The translations under genes were made by a program, and so were the position numbers. Shown here piece after piece: positions 1 through 6,234 of a DNA stretch of 6,234 nt. A model generated the notes under the pieces. It was not told where the DNA came from. It saw only the letters and a list, made by a program, of their open reading frames with translations, and did no database searches. The number at the start of each line of letters is the position of its first letter. The stretch's first letter is position 1. Source of the DNA: Muribaculaceae bacterium (GTDB lineage Bacteria; Bacteroidota; Bacteroidia; Bacteroidales; Muribaculaceae); assembly GCA_016302215.1 (NCBI GenBank), contig JAEDNZ010000111.1:1-6234 (forward strand), in the 5' to 3' direction.

Positions 1-63
1 CACAGCGCCAACCGACAATGTCACTACAGATGCAAGTGCTATGTAAGCAAGGAATCGTTTCAT
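1..63 (-). CDS. N-terminus of an exported protein (5' 21 codons only), next gene of the PUL
   Basis: An ATG at 61-63 (minus strand) opens a frame that stays open to the window edge and encodes 21 residues, starting MKRFLAYIALASVV and ending VGAV. This is a typical Sec signal peptide: a short Lys/Arg n-region followed by a hydrophobic core. No lipobox cysteine is seen in the visible part, so it could be a periplasmic protein cut by signal peptidase I, but the cleavage region lies at or beyond the edge. It starts 34 bp after the GH53 stop codon on the same strand, so it is probably co-transcribed. In the B. thetaiotaomicron galactan PUL (recalled, not searched) the gene after GH53 is a GH2 beta-galactosidase that finishes oligosaccharide breakdown. 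That identity is inferred from position only; no catalytic sequence is visible. Confidence 0.75.
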   Translation of the reverse strand, partial: MKRFLAYIALASVVTLSVGAV

Positions 64-97
64 ATACTTGACTTAGAGAGTGTGAGAAATAAAGGCA
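64..97 (-). other. Short spacer between GH53 and the next gene
   Basis: This 34-bp spacer has no inverted repeat followed by a T-run, so no intrinsic terminator is visible, and no promoter motif is recognisable. This supports read-through from GH53 into the next gene. The 25-bp spacer at 1148-1172 between the SusE-like gene and GH53 and the 10-bp spacer at 4536-4545 are likewise featureless. Confidence 0.5.
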
Positions 98-1147
98 TTA
101 GTTAGCAGCCTTGAAGACATCGAGAGCCTGCGTGGGAGTGCCATCGGCAAAGCAGCCCTTGTTGTAACCGCCGTTGTAACCGGCCGGCGCCTCGGGCTCC
201 CAGTAGAAGATGCCGTCAACGACACCGCTCTCCACACAGCCGGCATAGAGGCGACGCATCATCAGGTCGGCTTCTACGGCTTTGTCATAGTCCATACCCA
301 CCTCGCATATCATCAGGCGCTTGCCGTAGGCGGCGTTGAGACGCTTGATGTTGGCCAGGCATGCATCTACGGTGGCCTCGTAGGAGTCGGCATCGGGGTA
401 GAGCGACATGCCTATTATGTCGTACTTGCCGCTATTGTCAGCGAGGGCACCGAAGATGCGGTCATAAATCCACTCTTTGTCGCCACTGTCGAGGTGCACG
501 ATTACCAGAGCCTCGGGGAATATAGCCTTGACGGCATCATATCCGGCATTGACCAGGGCGGTGAAAGCGGCCGGGTCATCGATGCTGCCGATGGGATAGA
601 GCATGCCGCCGCGAGTCTCGTTGCCTATCTGCACCCACTCGGGGGTGATGCCCTGCGCCTGAAGGCGCGAGAGCATGGCGGTGACGTGGCCGGCGACAGC
701 AGTCTTGAGGCCATCGAGGTCATAGTCAGCCCACGCGGCAGGGGTGGCTTGCGAGCCGGGGTCGGCCCATGTGTCAGAGAAATGGAAGTCAATCATCAGG
801 CGCTGATTGAGGGCAGCGGCGCGGCGGGCCTTGAGCATGACATCGTCAATGTTGTTCCAGCCCTCAGCGGGGTTTACCCACACGCGCAGACGTATTGAGT
901 TGACGCCGCATTGGTCGCGCAGCAGACGCATGCACTCGGTGGCATTGCCGGCGGCATCGGTGAAGGTGACGCCTTCGCTTTCGAGCTGAGTGAGCCAGCT
1001 CACATCGGCACCTTTGGCAAAGCCGCTGTTGTCAAAGACTTCGGGCTCGGCCGGTGTCTTGGGGGGATTGGTGACGGGGCTCTCCTCGGTGCAAGCGCCC
1101 AAGCAGCACGCGGCGAGGAGCAGTATAGATGATTTAAGCAGTTTCAT
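98..1147 (-). CDS. GH53 endo-beta-1,4-galactanase (arabinogalactan endo-1,4-beta-galactosidase), lipoprotein
   Basis: This enzyme hydrolyses internal beta-1,4-galactosyl bonds in galactan and type I arabinogalactan, with retention of configuration. The 349-residue protein starts with a lipoprotein signal; the likely lipidated residue is Cys19 (LGAC, then TEES), with Cys14 (LAAC) as a second candidate. A (beta/alpha)8 barrel runs from about residue 40 to the end. Family landmarks appear in order: GADVS at 46-50 (strand 1), RLRVWVNP at 86-93, DFHFSDTWADPGSQ at 120-133, WVQIGNE at 171-177 with acid/base Glu177 (617-619), VHLD at 217-220, IGMSLYP at 245-251, MICEVG at 279-284 with nucleophile Glu282 (302-304), and FYWEP at 314-318. 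These are the clan GH-A catalytic positions and all look intact, so the enzyme should be active. The length is normal for a single-domain GH53; no extra binding module is attached. It starts 25 bp after the SusE-like gene. The lipid anchor and PUL context suggest it acts at the cell surface, producing oligosaccharides for SusC/D import. Confidence 0.97.
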   Translation of the reverse strand: MKLLKSSILLLAACCLGACTEESPVTNPPKTPAEPEVFDNSGFAKGADVSWLTQLESEGVTFTDAAGNATECMRLLRDQCGVNSIRLRVWVNPAEGWNNIDDVMLKARRAAALNQRLMIDFHFSDTWADPGSQATPAAWADYDLDGLKTAVAGHVTAMLSRLQAQGITPEWVQIGNETRGGMLYPIGSIDDPAAFTALVNAGYDAVKAIFPEALVIVHLDSGDKEWIYDRIFGALADNSGKYDIIGMSLYPDADSYEATVDACLANIKRLNAAYGKRLMICEVGMDYDKAVEADLMMRRLYAGCVESGVVDGIFYWEPEAPAGYNGGYNKGCFADGTPTQALDVFKAAN

Positions 1148-1172
1148 GATTTAGTGGATTGAGGTGTGGGTA

Positions 1173-2906
1173 TTAGTTGGCTTGATAAGAGTAAGTGCCT
1201 TTGCAGAGGTCCACGGTGAGGGTGTAGGTGCCGTTGGCAAGGTCGTTGTCACCGGTGAAGCCGTCGTGCTGATAGTAGAGGGTGCCGGCGGTATTGCCTC
1301 CACCGAAGAAGATATTCCAATCGTTGTTGATGATAATCTTCACGCCCCAGGGGGTATTGGCGGTCTTCTGCACGGTGGCGGTGTAAACGCCCGGTGTGGA
1401 GGTCTCAGCCATCGGGGTGATGGTCCAGTCATCATTGAGGCCGGCATAACCGACAGCGGTGATGGCGTGAGTGGCGTAGGTCATCTCAGAGAGGTTACAC
1501 TCCACTACATACATACCGATGCCGGGAGCGGGCAGGTTTGTGTTGCCCTCGGTGGTGAGCTTGCCTGCAGCGGCATCACCCTCGGCAAAGAACAGAGCCG
1601 AGCCCCAGTCGTCCTTGATGGTGCACACCTGATAGCCCCACTTCGAGTTGAAGTTGACGGCACCACCAAAGGCCGATGCAGCGCTATCGTAGCAGATGAG
1701 GTAGTTGTTAAAATTCCAATCCACACCCCAGCCATCGTCAACGCCGGGCAGATATACAAATGAGTCAGCCTCGGGCGTAGGTTCCGGCTCCGGCTCGGGA
1801 GCGCCGCCGGCGGTGAGGGTCATAGCACGCGGGTCGTTGAGGTTGAGCGTGAGCACTGACTCGCCGGCGGGCAGAGCGATGGTAATCTCGCTATCGGCAC
1901 CGAAGGTGAGCATATCGGCAGAGCCGCCAAAGGTCACGGACTGAGGCGTGGTGGCGTCATCGCTGATGTTGCCGTCGGCGTCGATAGAGTTGCGGGTGTA
2001 GAGCGCGCCTTGGCCGCTGATTTTGACGGTGACGTTGCCGGTCTTGGAACCATCGAGGGCATAGGTCCAGACGTTGAGCGAGCGGTTATACACCATTTCG
2101 CCGGAGAGGTCGCCGGAGAGGGTGAGGCTATTGACCAGCAGGGCGGTCATATCGGAGTTGTTGGTGTCAAAGGTGACATAGTAGCAACCGTTCTGGCCGG
2201 GGAACCAGATGTTCCAGGCATCGGCATCAGAGGAGAGCTGGAAGGGCTTACCACCGACACCCACAAAGCCCCATGTGGTGCCGTCGCCTTCCTTGACCCA
2301 CATGTGGCCCCAAGCGCCCATGCCAAGGAAGCCGCAATAGACGCCGTCAGAGGCTGCCGAGTAGAGTATCTTGCCGCTGTCGCTCTTGTCTTCGTTGAGC
2401 ACCTTGGCTATGGTCCAATCAATGAAGTAGGGGCGAACGGCCACTTTGAGCACGTTGCTGTAACGCGGCGGCACATTGACGCCGAGATATGACTTGACGC
2501 GCACATACAGGGGGCACCACTGCTCGGTGGGCATATTCAGGCGCGAGCACGCGTTGTTGAGCTGAGAGTGTGTGATTTGCTTCTCATACACACCGGCCTC
2601 GATATTGTAATCGACGGTGTTGGTGAACTCCTCGTCGGCGGCGAGCTGCAGCACGTTGGTGGTGGCGAGCTCGGGCGCTGCGACAGCCGGGTTAGAGGTG
2701 GAGATGTCGCCATTGTCATTCCAATAGACGGTGAGGGCCAGAGCACCCGGAGTCTCCACGTTGAGGTACACCTCGGCAGAGGCGCCCTCAATAGAGGCGG
2801 CATCGTTGGGCACGGCGTAAATCATATCGCCGTCTTTATCGCAGGACGAGAGAGCCATTAGTGCCAGCCCCGCGAGAGCTATATTCTTAAAAGTTTTCAT
2901 CTTCAT
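1173..2906 (-). CDS. SusE-like surface glycan-binding lipoprotein (probable galactan-binding SGBP)
   Basis: The 577-residue protein has no enzyme motifs and sits where SusE/SGBP genes normally sit, between SusD and the hydrolase. The signal peptide ends in the lipobox LSSC, lipidating Cys22; the acidic stretch DKDGD that follows resembles the export signal of Bacteroidetes surface lipoproteins. Residues about 28-160 look like the SusE N-terminal Ig-like domain. Residues about 161-367 are beta-rich with many aromatics (for example WNIWFPGQNGCYYVTF at 231-246) and could be two beta-sandwich modules. A Pro-Glu linker (370-379) leads to two related modules, about 384-480 and 484-577, each with a WG...DW...FF pattern. 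Inferred role: holding galactan at the cell surface. I chose the ATG at 2904-2906 because it gives a standard signal peptide. An in-frame ATG at 2931-2933 would add MLITLYHYI, and one at 2898-2900 would remove two residues. The family is assigned by architecture and position; the ligand is not shown by sequence. Confidence 0.87.
   Translation of the reverse strand: MKMKTFKNIALAGLALMALSSCDKDGDMIYAVPNDAASIEGASAEVYLNVETPGALALTVYWNDNGDISTSNPAVAAPELATTNVLQLAADEEFTNTVDYNIEAGVYEKQITHSQLNNACSRLNMPTEQWCPLYVRVKSYLGVNVPPRYSNVLKVAVRPYFIDWTIAKVLNEDKSDSGKILYSAASDGVYCGFLGMGAWGHMWVKEGDGTTWGFVGVGGKPFQLSSDADAWNIWFPGQNGCYYVTFDTNNSDMTALLVNSLTLSGDLSGEMVYNRSLNVWTYALDGSKTGNVTVKISGQGALYTRNSIDADGNISDDATTPQSVTFGGSADMLTFGADSEITIALPAGESVLTLNLNDPRAMTLTAGGAPEPEPEPTPEADSFVYLPGVDDGWGVDWNFNNYLICYDSAASAFGGAVNFNSKWGYQVCTIKDDWGSALFFAEGDAAAGKLTTEGNTNLPAPGIGMYVVECNLSEMTYATHAITAVGYAGLNDDWTITPMAETSTPGVYTATVQKTANTPWGVKIIINNDWNIFFGGGNTAGTLYYQHDGFTGDNDLANGTYTLTVDLCKGTYSYQAN
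1770..1799 (-). repeat. Short Pro-Glu repeat coding for an interdomain linker
   Basis: Residues 370-379 of the SusE-like protein read PEPEPEPTPE, encoded by imperfect hexamer repeats of the form CC(N)GA(G/A). Such acidic, proline-rich stretches are extended linkers. It separates the N-terminal half of the protein from the two related C-terminal modules. The repeat is low complexity at DNA level and could vary in copy number between strains. Confidence 0.8.
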
Positions 2907-2957
2907 AATGTAATGATATAGAGTGATTAGCATATAGAGCTTATTGTCGGCGACCTA
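2907..2957 (-). other. AT-rich spacer between the SusD-like and SusE-like genes
   Basis: This 51-bp spacer is the longest in the window and clearly AT-richer than the genes around it. On the + strand it contains ATATAGAG twice, at 2916-2923 and 2932-2939, with a 16-bp period. I see no Shine-Dalgarno sequence before the SusE-like start, which is normal in Bacteroidetes, where AT-rich, weakly structured leaders favour initiation. I see no stem-loop terminator and no clear Bacteroides-type promoter (TTTG around -33, TAnnTTTG around -7). A processing or leader role is possible but unproven. Confidence 0.45.
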
Positions 2958-4535
2958 TCAATAGAGAGGGTTAGTGAGGTTGGGGTTGGCCGACAGCTCG
3001 GTAGCGGGGATGGGATAGATGTTGTAACGGTCAGAGACGGCACGGCCATCGACCACACCGCCCTTCCATTGCCACAGGTAATTGGCAGTGGTGAAGAGAC
3101 CAAAGCGCACCAGGTCAGTGCGGCGCGTGCACTCGTGATAGAGCTCGCGGCCACGCTCGGCGATGATGAAGTCGAGGGTGAATTGCGAGTCAGCCACATA
3201 GCCGGTGTAGTTGCCGTAGGCGCGCTCGCGCAGCATATTCATCAGCTCGATGGCACGGTCGCGCGCCATGCCGGCGCCTCCGCGGAGCACTGCCTCAGCG
3301 GCCATCAGATAGACATCGGCGAGGCGGAACATCGGGAAATCGGTGTTGCAGCCATCGGCGCCGGAGTCGCTGGCGGCGAGGCCGTCGTCGGTGAGGTTGG
3401 TCCATTTTTCGCTGTAGTATCCCTGAGTGCCATCATCGATAGCGGTGTCGAGATACTGGCTCTGGCCATCGGTCCAGAAGAGGCAACGGTGGTCAGCAGC
3501 GCCGTCGGTGAAGAGGTCATAGAACTCGCCTCTCACGCGCCAGCTGCCCCAGCCGCTTGCGAGGCCGTAGTCAGCGGGATTTTGCGAGCTGTCGCTGCCG
3601 CATGAGCCGCACACGATGTAAGTGCCGGAGCCCCATGTGGTTGCTTCCTTGGCATCGGAGGCAAAGGCAAAGATAATCTCGTTGGTGCGCTTGTCGTTGT
3701 CGGCATTGAAGAGTTTGCGATAGTCAGGCTCGAGAGAGTAGCGGCCGCAGTCGAGGATTTTGTTGCAGTAGGTGATGCAGTCAGTGGCGTGAGAAGTGCC
3801 GGTATATACCTCGGCGTTGAGATACATTTTTGCGGCGAGCGCCCACGCTGCGGCCTTGCATGCTCGGCCGTAGGGAGCCACGTCGAGGAGGCCGGTCTCG
3901 ATATCCTTGATTTCGCTCTCAATGAAGGTAAAGAGCTTCGTGCCGTCGTAAGCCTCGGGGGTGAAGCCTGACGAGGGCGTGTTTTCATCGACAAACGGGC
4001 CTTGGCGGAAGAGGTCGAGGACGAGATAATAAGTGAGAGCGCGCATAAATCGAGCCTCGTAAGCATAGGTCTTGATGGTGGCGCGGGTGTTCTCGTCAAA
4101 GCCGGCGAGAGCATCGTCAGTGCAGTAACGCAGAAATTCGTTGCAGAGAGCGATGGTGTAGTACAGGCGGTAGTATGTGTCAGAAACCCATGAGTCAGTG
4201 GCGTCCCACGTCATGAAGGTGAGGGCCGAGAGGTTGTCGCCGGAGAGCCATCGCATGGCGGTCTCATCGGTGGGAGCTTCCTGGAGATTGAAGTAGTTGC
4301 GGAGGAGGTCCTGGCCATTATAGCTTGAGAGGTCCTTATTGTCAGCTTTCTGCTGGCCTACGAGGCTATATGAGCCGTAAATCTTGGCGAGGACAGACTC
4401 GTAGCCTTGCAACGAGGCATATACGGTGGTGGCGTTCTCGCCGATGACGGGTGTCTGGTTAAGGTCGCCGGTGCACGAACCGGTAGCCAGCAGAGCCACG
4501 CATGCCACAAGGGCTAAATATATTTTTTTCAACAT
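2958..4535 (-). CDS. SusD-like (RagB/SusD family) outer-membrane glycan-binding lipoprotein
   Basis: The 525-residue protein forms the surface lid of the SusC/D importer, binding oligosaccharide and delivering it to the SusC barrel. The signal peptide is MLKKIYLALVACVALLATGS followed by lipidated Cys21. SusD hallmarks are present in order: TPR-like helices with YEARFMRALTYYLVLDLF (about 159-176) and KAAAWALAAKMYLNAEVY (about 227-244); the C-terminal RagB/SusD region with FRLADVYLMAAEAVLRGG (about 403-420), AIELMNMLRERAY (428-440) and FIIAERGRELYHECTRRTDL (about 456-475); and the typical ending YPIPATELSANPNLTNPLY. The length is normal for the family. The start at 4533-4535 is chosen because the signal peptide begins there; the frame is open further upstream to 4691 but that stretch overlaps SusC and has no signal character. 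It follows the SusC stop by only 10 bp, so the two are almost certainly co-translated partners. Unusual: 11 cysteines besides the lipidated one, including a CGSC motif at 309-312. Confidence 0.97.
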   Translation of the reverse strand: MLKKIYLALVACVALLATGSCTGDLNQTPVIGENATTVYASLQGYESVLAKIYGSYSLVGQQKADNKDLSSYNGQDLLRNYFNLQEAPTDETAMRWLSGDNLSALTFMTWDATDSWVSDTYYRLYYTIALCNEFLRYCTDDALAGFDENTRATIKTYAYEARFMRALTYYLVLDLFRQGPFVDENTPSSGFTPEAYDGTKLFTFIESEIKDIETGLLDVAPYGRACKAAAWALAAKMYLNAEVYTGTSHATDCITYCNKILDCGRYSLEPDYRKLFNADNDKRTNEIIFAFASDAKEATTWGSGTYIVCGSCGSDSSQNPADYGLASGWGSWRVRGEFYDLFTDGAADHRCLFWTDGQSQYLDTAIDDGTQGYYSEKWTNLTDDGLAASDSGADGCNTDFPMFRLADVYLMAAEAVLRGGAGMARDRAIELMNMLRERAYGNYTGYVADSQFTLDFIIAERGRELYHECTRRTDLVRFGLFTTANYLWQWKGGVVDGRAVSDRYNIYPIPATELSANPNLTNPLY

Positions 4536-4545
4536 GGTGTTAGAA

Positions 4546-6234
4546 TTAGAAGTTAAGACCGATAGTGAGAGAATAGGTGCGCGGACGCGGATAAGCGCTT
4601 GTCTCGATGCCGTAAGCACATTCGGGGTCCATACCTTTGTATTTGGTGATGGTGAACACGTTCTGCACCATAGCCGAGACGTGGAGGTCAAGCCACTTGG
4701 TGACCTTGCCGAAGTTGTAGCTCAGCTGCAGGTTGTCCATCTTGAGGAACGAGGCGTTCTCGACATAGTAGTCAGAGGCATACTGACGATTGCGGAAGTT
4801 GGTGTCGAGGAAGCTCTCGCTGAGGTTGTTGATTTGTGTGGCACACCAGGTAGTGCACTCCCAGGCGCCCATGTTGGCGGCCATACCATTATATACGTAG
4901 TTGCCCACGTTTGCGCGGAGCGAGGTGCTGAGAGTCCATTTCTTGTAGCGGAGCGAGGTGCTGAAGCCTAAAATCCAGTCGGGCGATGCCGAGTGATAGT
5001 AGTATTTATCAGCATCGGTGATAGTGCCGTCGCCATTGAGGTCGGCATACATACCTTCGATGGGTCGGCCGGTCTCTTGGTCATAGAGCTGCTTGAAGAC
5101 TTGGAAGGTGTAGGGGGCATATCCCGTCTTGAAGACTTGCACGGGCGTTGACTCCATATATCCTACGTAGGTATCGGCGACGTCAGTGCCGGGGATGAGG
5201 CTGAGATTGGTGATTTTATTGTCTTGCCAGGTAGCATTGAAAGTGGCGGTCCATGTCCAGTCGCGTGTGTCAATGATGTTGGCGTTGAGCGAAATTTCTA
5301 CACCTTTGCTTGAGACGTTGCCCACGTTGGAGAGCATAGTCTTATCGAAGTTGACGCCGGCGGGCACGGGCACGGTGGCGAGGAGGTCTTCGGTCTTGCG
5401 GGTATAGAAGTCAAAGGCACCGGAGATGCGGTTTTTGATGAAGCCGAAGTCAAAGCCAAAGTTCCATGACTTGGTAGTCTCCCAGCGCAAGCTCTCGTTG
5501 TAGGCTTGCGGGCGATAAGTGGGTATCCATTGGCCGTTGAAGAGATAGTAAGCGCCGTTTTGGCTGATGGTGTAGTTGGGGATGTAGCCATAATTGGCGA
5601 TGCCGTCCTGCTGGCCGGTGACACCATAAGAGACGCGTATCTTGAAGTCGTTCATCACGGGGGTGATAGCGTCCCAGAAGCTCTCGTTGGCCACGCGCCA
5701 AGCCAGAGCCACAGAGGGGAATGTGCCCCATCGGTTGCCGGAGGCAAAGCGGCTTGAGCCGTCACGACGGAAGGTGGCGGTGAGGAGGTAGCGCTCGGCG
5801 AAGGTGTAGTTGAGACGTCCGTAGTAAGAGAGCAAGGTGTGACGCTCATCGCTGGGCGAGGTAGTGCTCACGGCGGTGTCGCCTATGGTCTCATTGCCGT
5901 CGGCGAGGGAGTAATTGTATGTGGAGTAAGCGGGATAGTCATTGCGCCAGTACTGGTAATCGTAGCCGAGGGTTACGTCAACGTTTGAGTTGATAGCTGC
6001 GAAATCCTTATTGTAGTTGGCGTAGATGGTGAGCAGGCGGTTGTAGTTGTGCTGCGGGCCTTGAGTGTAAATCCAGCCGTTGGAGTTGTATCCGGAGAAG
6101 CTCTCCTTGGGAACCTTGACAGTGCGGTCGCCTTTGGAGAAGTCATATCCGCCGGTGACATGGAAGCGCAGCTCGGGCAGCGGGTGGAGGCGATAGTCGA
6201 GGTCAATGTTACCTACAAAGCGATACACGTTGGA
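4546..6234 (-). CDS. SusC-like TonB-dependent outer-membrane transporter, C-terminal 562 residues (5' end outside window)
   Basis: SusC proteins are TonB-dependent 22-strand barrels that import oligosaccharides with a SusD lid; galactan fragments are the likely cargo here. Only the barrel portion is in the window. The carboxypeptidase-like, plug and TonB-box regions of a roughly 1000-residue protein lie upstream. The frame is open to the window edge (first codons Ser-Asn-Val); the GTG at 6226-6228 is an internal Val codon, not a start. Landmarks on visible numbering: RYLLTATFRRDGSSRF (about 148-163), GNRWGTFPSVALAWRVANESF soon after, FKIRVSYGVTGQQDGI (about 197-212), TMLSNVGNVSSKGVEISLNA, an EF-hand-like DLNGDGTITDAD (398-409), SPDWILGFSTSLRYKKW, and the C-terminal strand YPRPRTYSLTIGLNF ending in Phe, as expected for BAM-inserted barrels. 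No frameshift is seen. The stop lies 10 bp before the SusD start. Confidence 0.97.
   Translation of the reverse strand, partial: SNVYRFVGNIDLDYRLHPLPELRFHVTGGYDFSKGDRTVKVPKESFSGYNSNGWIYTQGPQHNYNRLLTIYANYNKDFAAINSNVDVTLGYDYQYWRNDYPAYSTYNYSLADGNETIGDTAVSTTSPSDERHTLLSYYGRLNYTFAERYLLTATFRRDGSSRFASGNRWGTFPSVALAWRVANESFWDAITPVMNDFKIRVSYGVTGQQDGIANYGYIPNYTISQNGAYYLFNGQWIPTYRPQAYNESLRWETTKSWNFGFDFGFIKNRISGAFDFYTRKTEDLLATVPVPAGVNFDKTMLSNVGNVSSKGVEISLNANIIDTRDWTWTATFNATWQDNKITNLSLIPGTDVADTYVGYMESTPVQVFKTGYAPYTFQVFKQLYDQETGRPIEGMYADLNGDGTITDADKYYYHSASPDWILGFSTSLRYKKWTLSTSLRANVGNYVYNGMAANMGAWECTTWCATQINNLSESFLDTNFRNRQYASDYYVENASFLKMDNLQLSYNFGKVTKWLDLHVSAMVQNVFTITKYKGMDPECAYGIETSAYPRPRTYSLTIGLNF
5008..5043 (-). 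other. EF-hand-like calcium-binding loop within SusC
   Basis: The codons give DLNGDGTITDAD, which fits the DxNxDGxIxxxD loop with Asp1, Asn3, Asp5, Gly6, Ile8 and Asp12. The loop lies between barrel segments of the SusC-like protein (after GMYA and before KYYYHSASPDW), so probably in an extracellular loop. Similar motifs recur in SusC homologues. Calcium binding is inferred from the pattern only. Confidence 0.6.

Noticed and set aside
1164..1763. Plus-strand open frame of 199 codons opposite the SusE-like gene
   Set aside because: It is antisense to a well-supported gene, has a low-complexity Gly/Val-rich translation, and is explained by GC-rich codons on the other strand. The same applies to plus-strand frames at 2010-2492, 3069-3605, 4426-4971 and shorter ones.
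1804..1813. Perfect 10-bp palindrome ccgccggcgg
   Set aside because: It falls within Ala-Gly-Gly codons of the SusE-like gene, has no T-run, and is expected by chance in GC-rich coding DNA.
3533..4114. Minus-strand open frame of 193 codons inside the SusD-like gene
   Set aside because: It is in a different frame from a clear SusD homologue and its Ser/Pro/Thr-rich translation resembles no real protein.
4536..4691. Upstream extension of the SusD-like frame, 52 extra residues
   Set aside because: It overlaps the 3' end of SusC and would bury the signal peptide and lipobox internally; the start at 4535 is far better.
6226..6228. GTG as a start codon for the SusC-like protein
   Set aside because: The frame continues upstream to the edge with barrel-like sequence, and SusC proteins are about 1000 residues; this is an internal Val codon.
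1..6234. CRISPR arrays, tRNA or rRNA genes, insertion sequences, attachment sites
   Set aside because: Almost the whole window is accounted for by intact coding frames; no regularly spaced repeats, transposase motifs, terminal inverted repeats or RNA gene signatures were seen.

Overview
The window is one stretch of a Bacteroidales polysaccharide utilisation locus (PUL), and every supported gene lies on the minus strand. The evidence for Bacteroidales is the SusC/SusD gene pair, the lipoprotein signal peptides, the lack of Shine-Dalgarno sequences before the starts, and the tight gene order. The coding DNA is visibly GC-rich with many G/C-ending codons, which argues against low-GC Bacteroides such as B. 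thetaiotaomicron. A higher-GC gut lineage (for example Muribaculaceae or Alistipes-like) is a reasonable guess, but the sequence alone does not settle it.

In transcription order, from right to left: the C-terminal 562 residues of a SusC-like TonB-dependent transporter (4546-6234, 5' end cut by the window edge); a complete SusD-like glycan-binding lipoprotein (2958-4535); a complete SusE-like multidomain surface glycan-binding lipoprotein (1173-2906); a complete GH53 endo-beta-1,4-galactanase lipoprotein (98-1147); and the first 21 codons of a further exported protein (1-63). The spacers are 10, 51, 25 and 34 bp. No terminator or convincing promoter is seen in them, so the genes are probably one transcript from a promoter upstream of SusC, outside the window. 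There is no gene-free stretch longer than 51 bp.

The GH53 enzyme gives the likely substrate: beta-1,4-galactan, as in pectic side chains of rhamnogalacturonan I or type I arabinogalactan. In the model, the SusE-like protein and SusD hold the polysaccharide at the cell surface, GH53 cuts it into galacto-oligosaccharides, and the SusC/D complex imports them to the periplasm, probably for a beta-galactosidase. The gene order matches, from memory, the galactan PUL of B. thetaiotaomicron (BT4667 GH2, BT4668 GH53, BT4669 SusE-like, BT4670 SusD, BT4671 SusC). On that basis the gene cut at the left edge may be a GH2 enzyme, but only its signal peptide is visible.

I found no radically new system here. 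The points most worth a second look are the modular architecture of the SusE-like protein (a Pro-Glu linker followed by two related tandem modules), a CxxC motif and many cysteines in the SusD-like protein, and an EF-hand-like loop in SusC.
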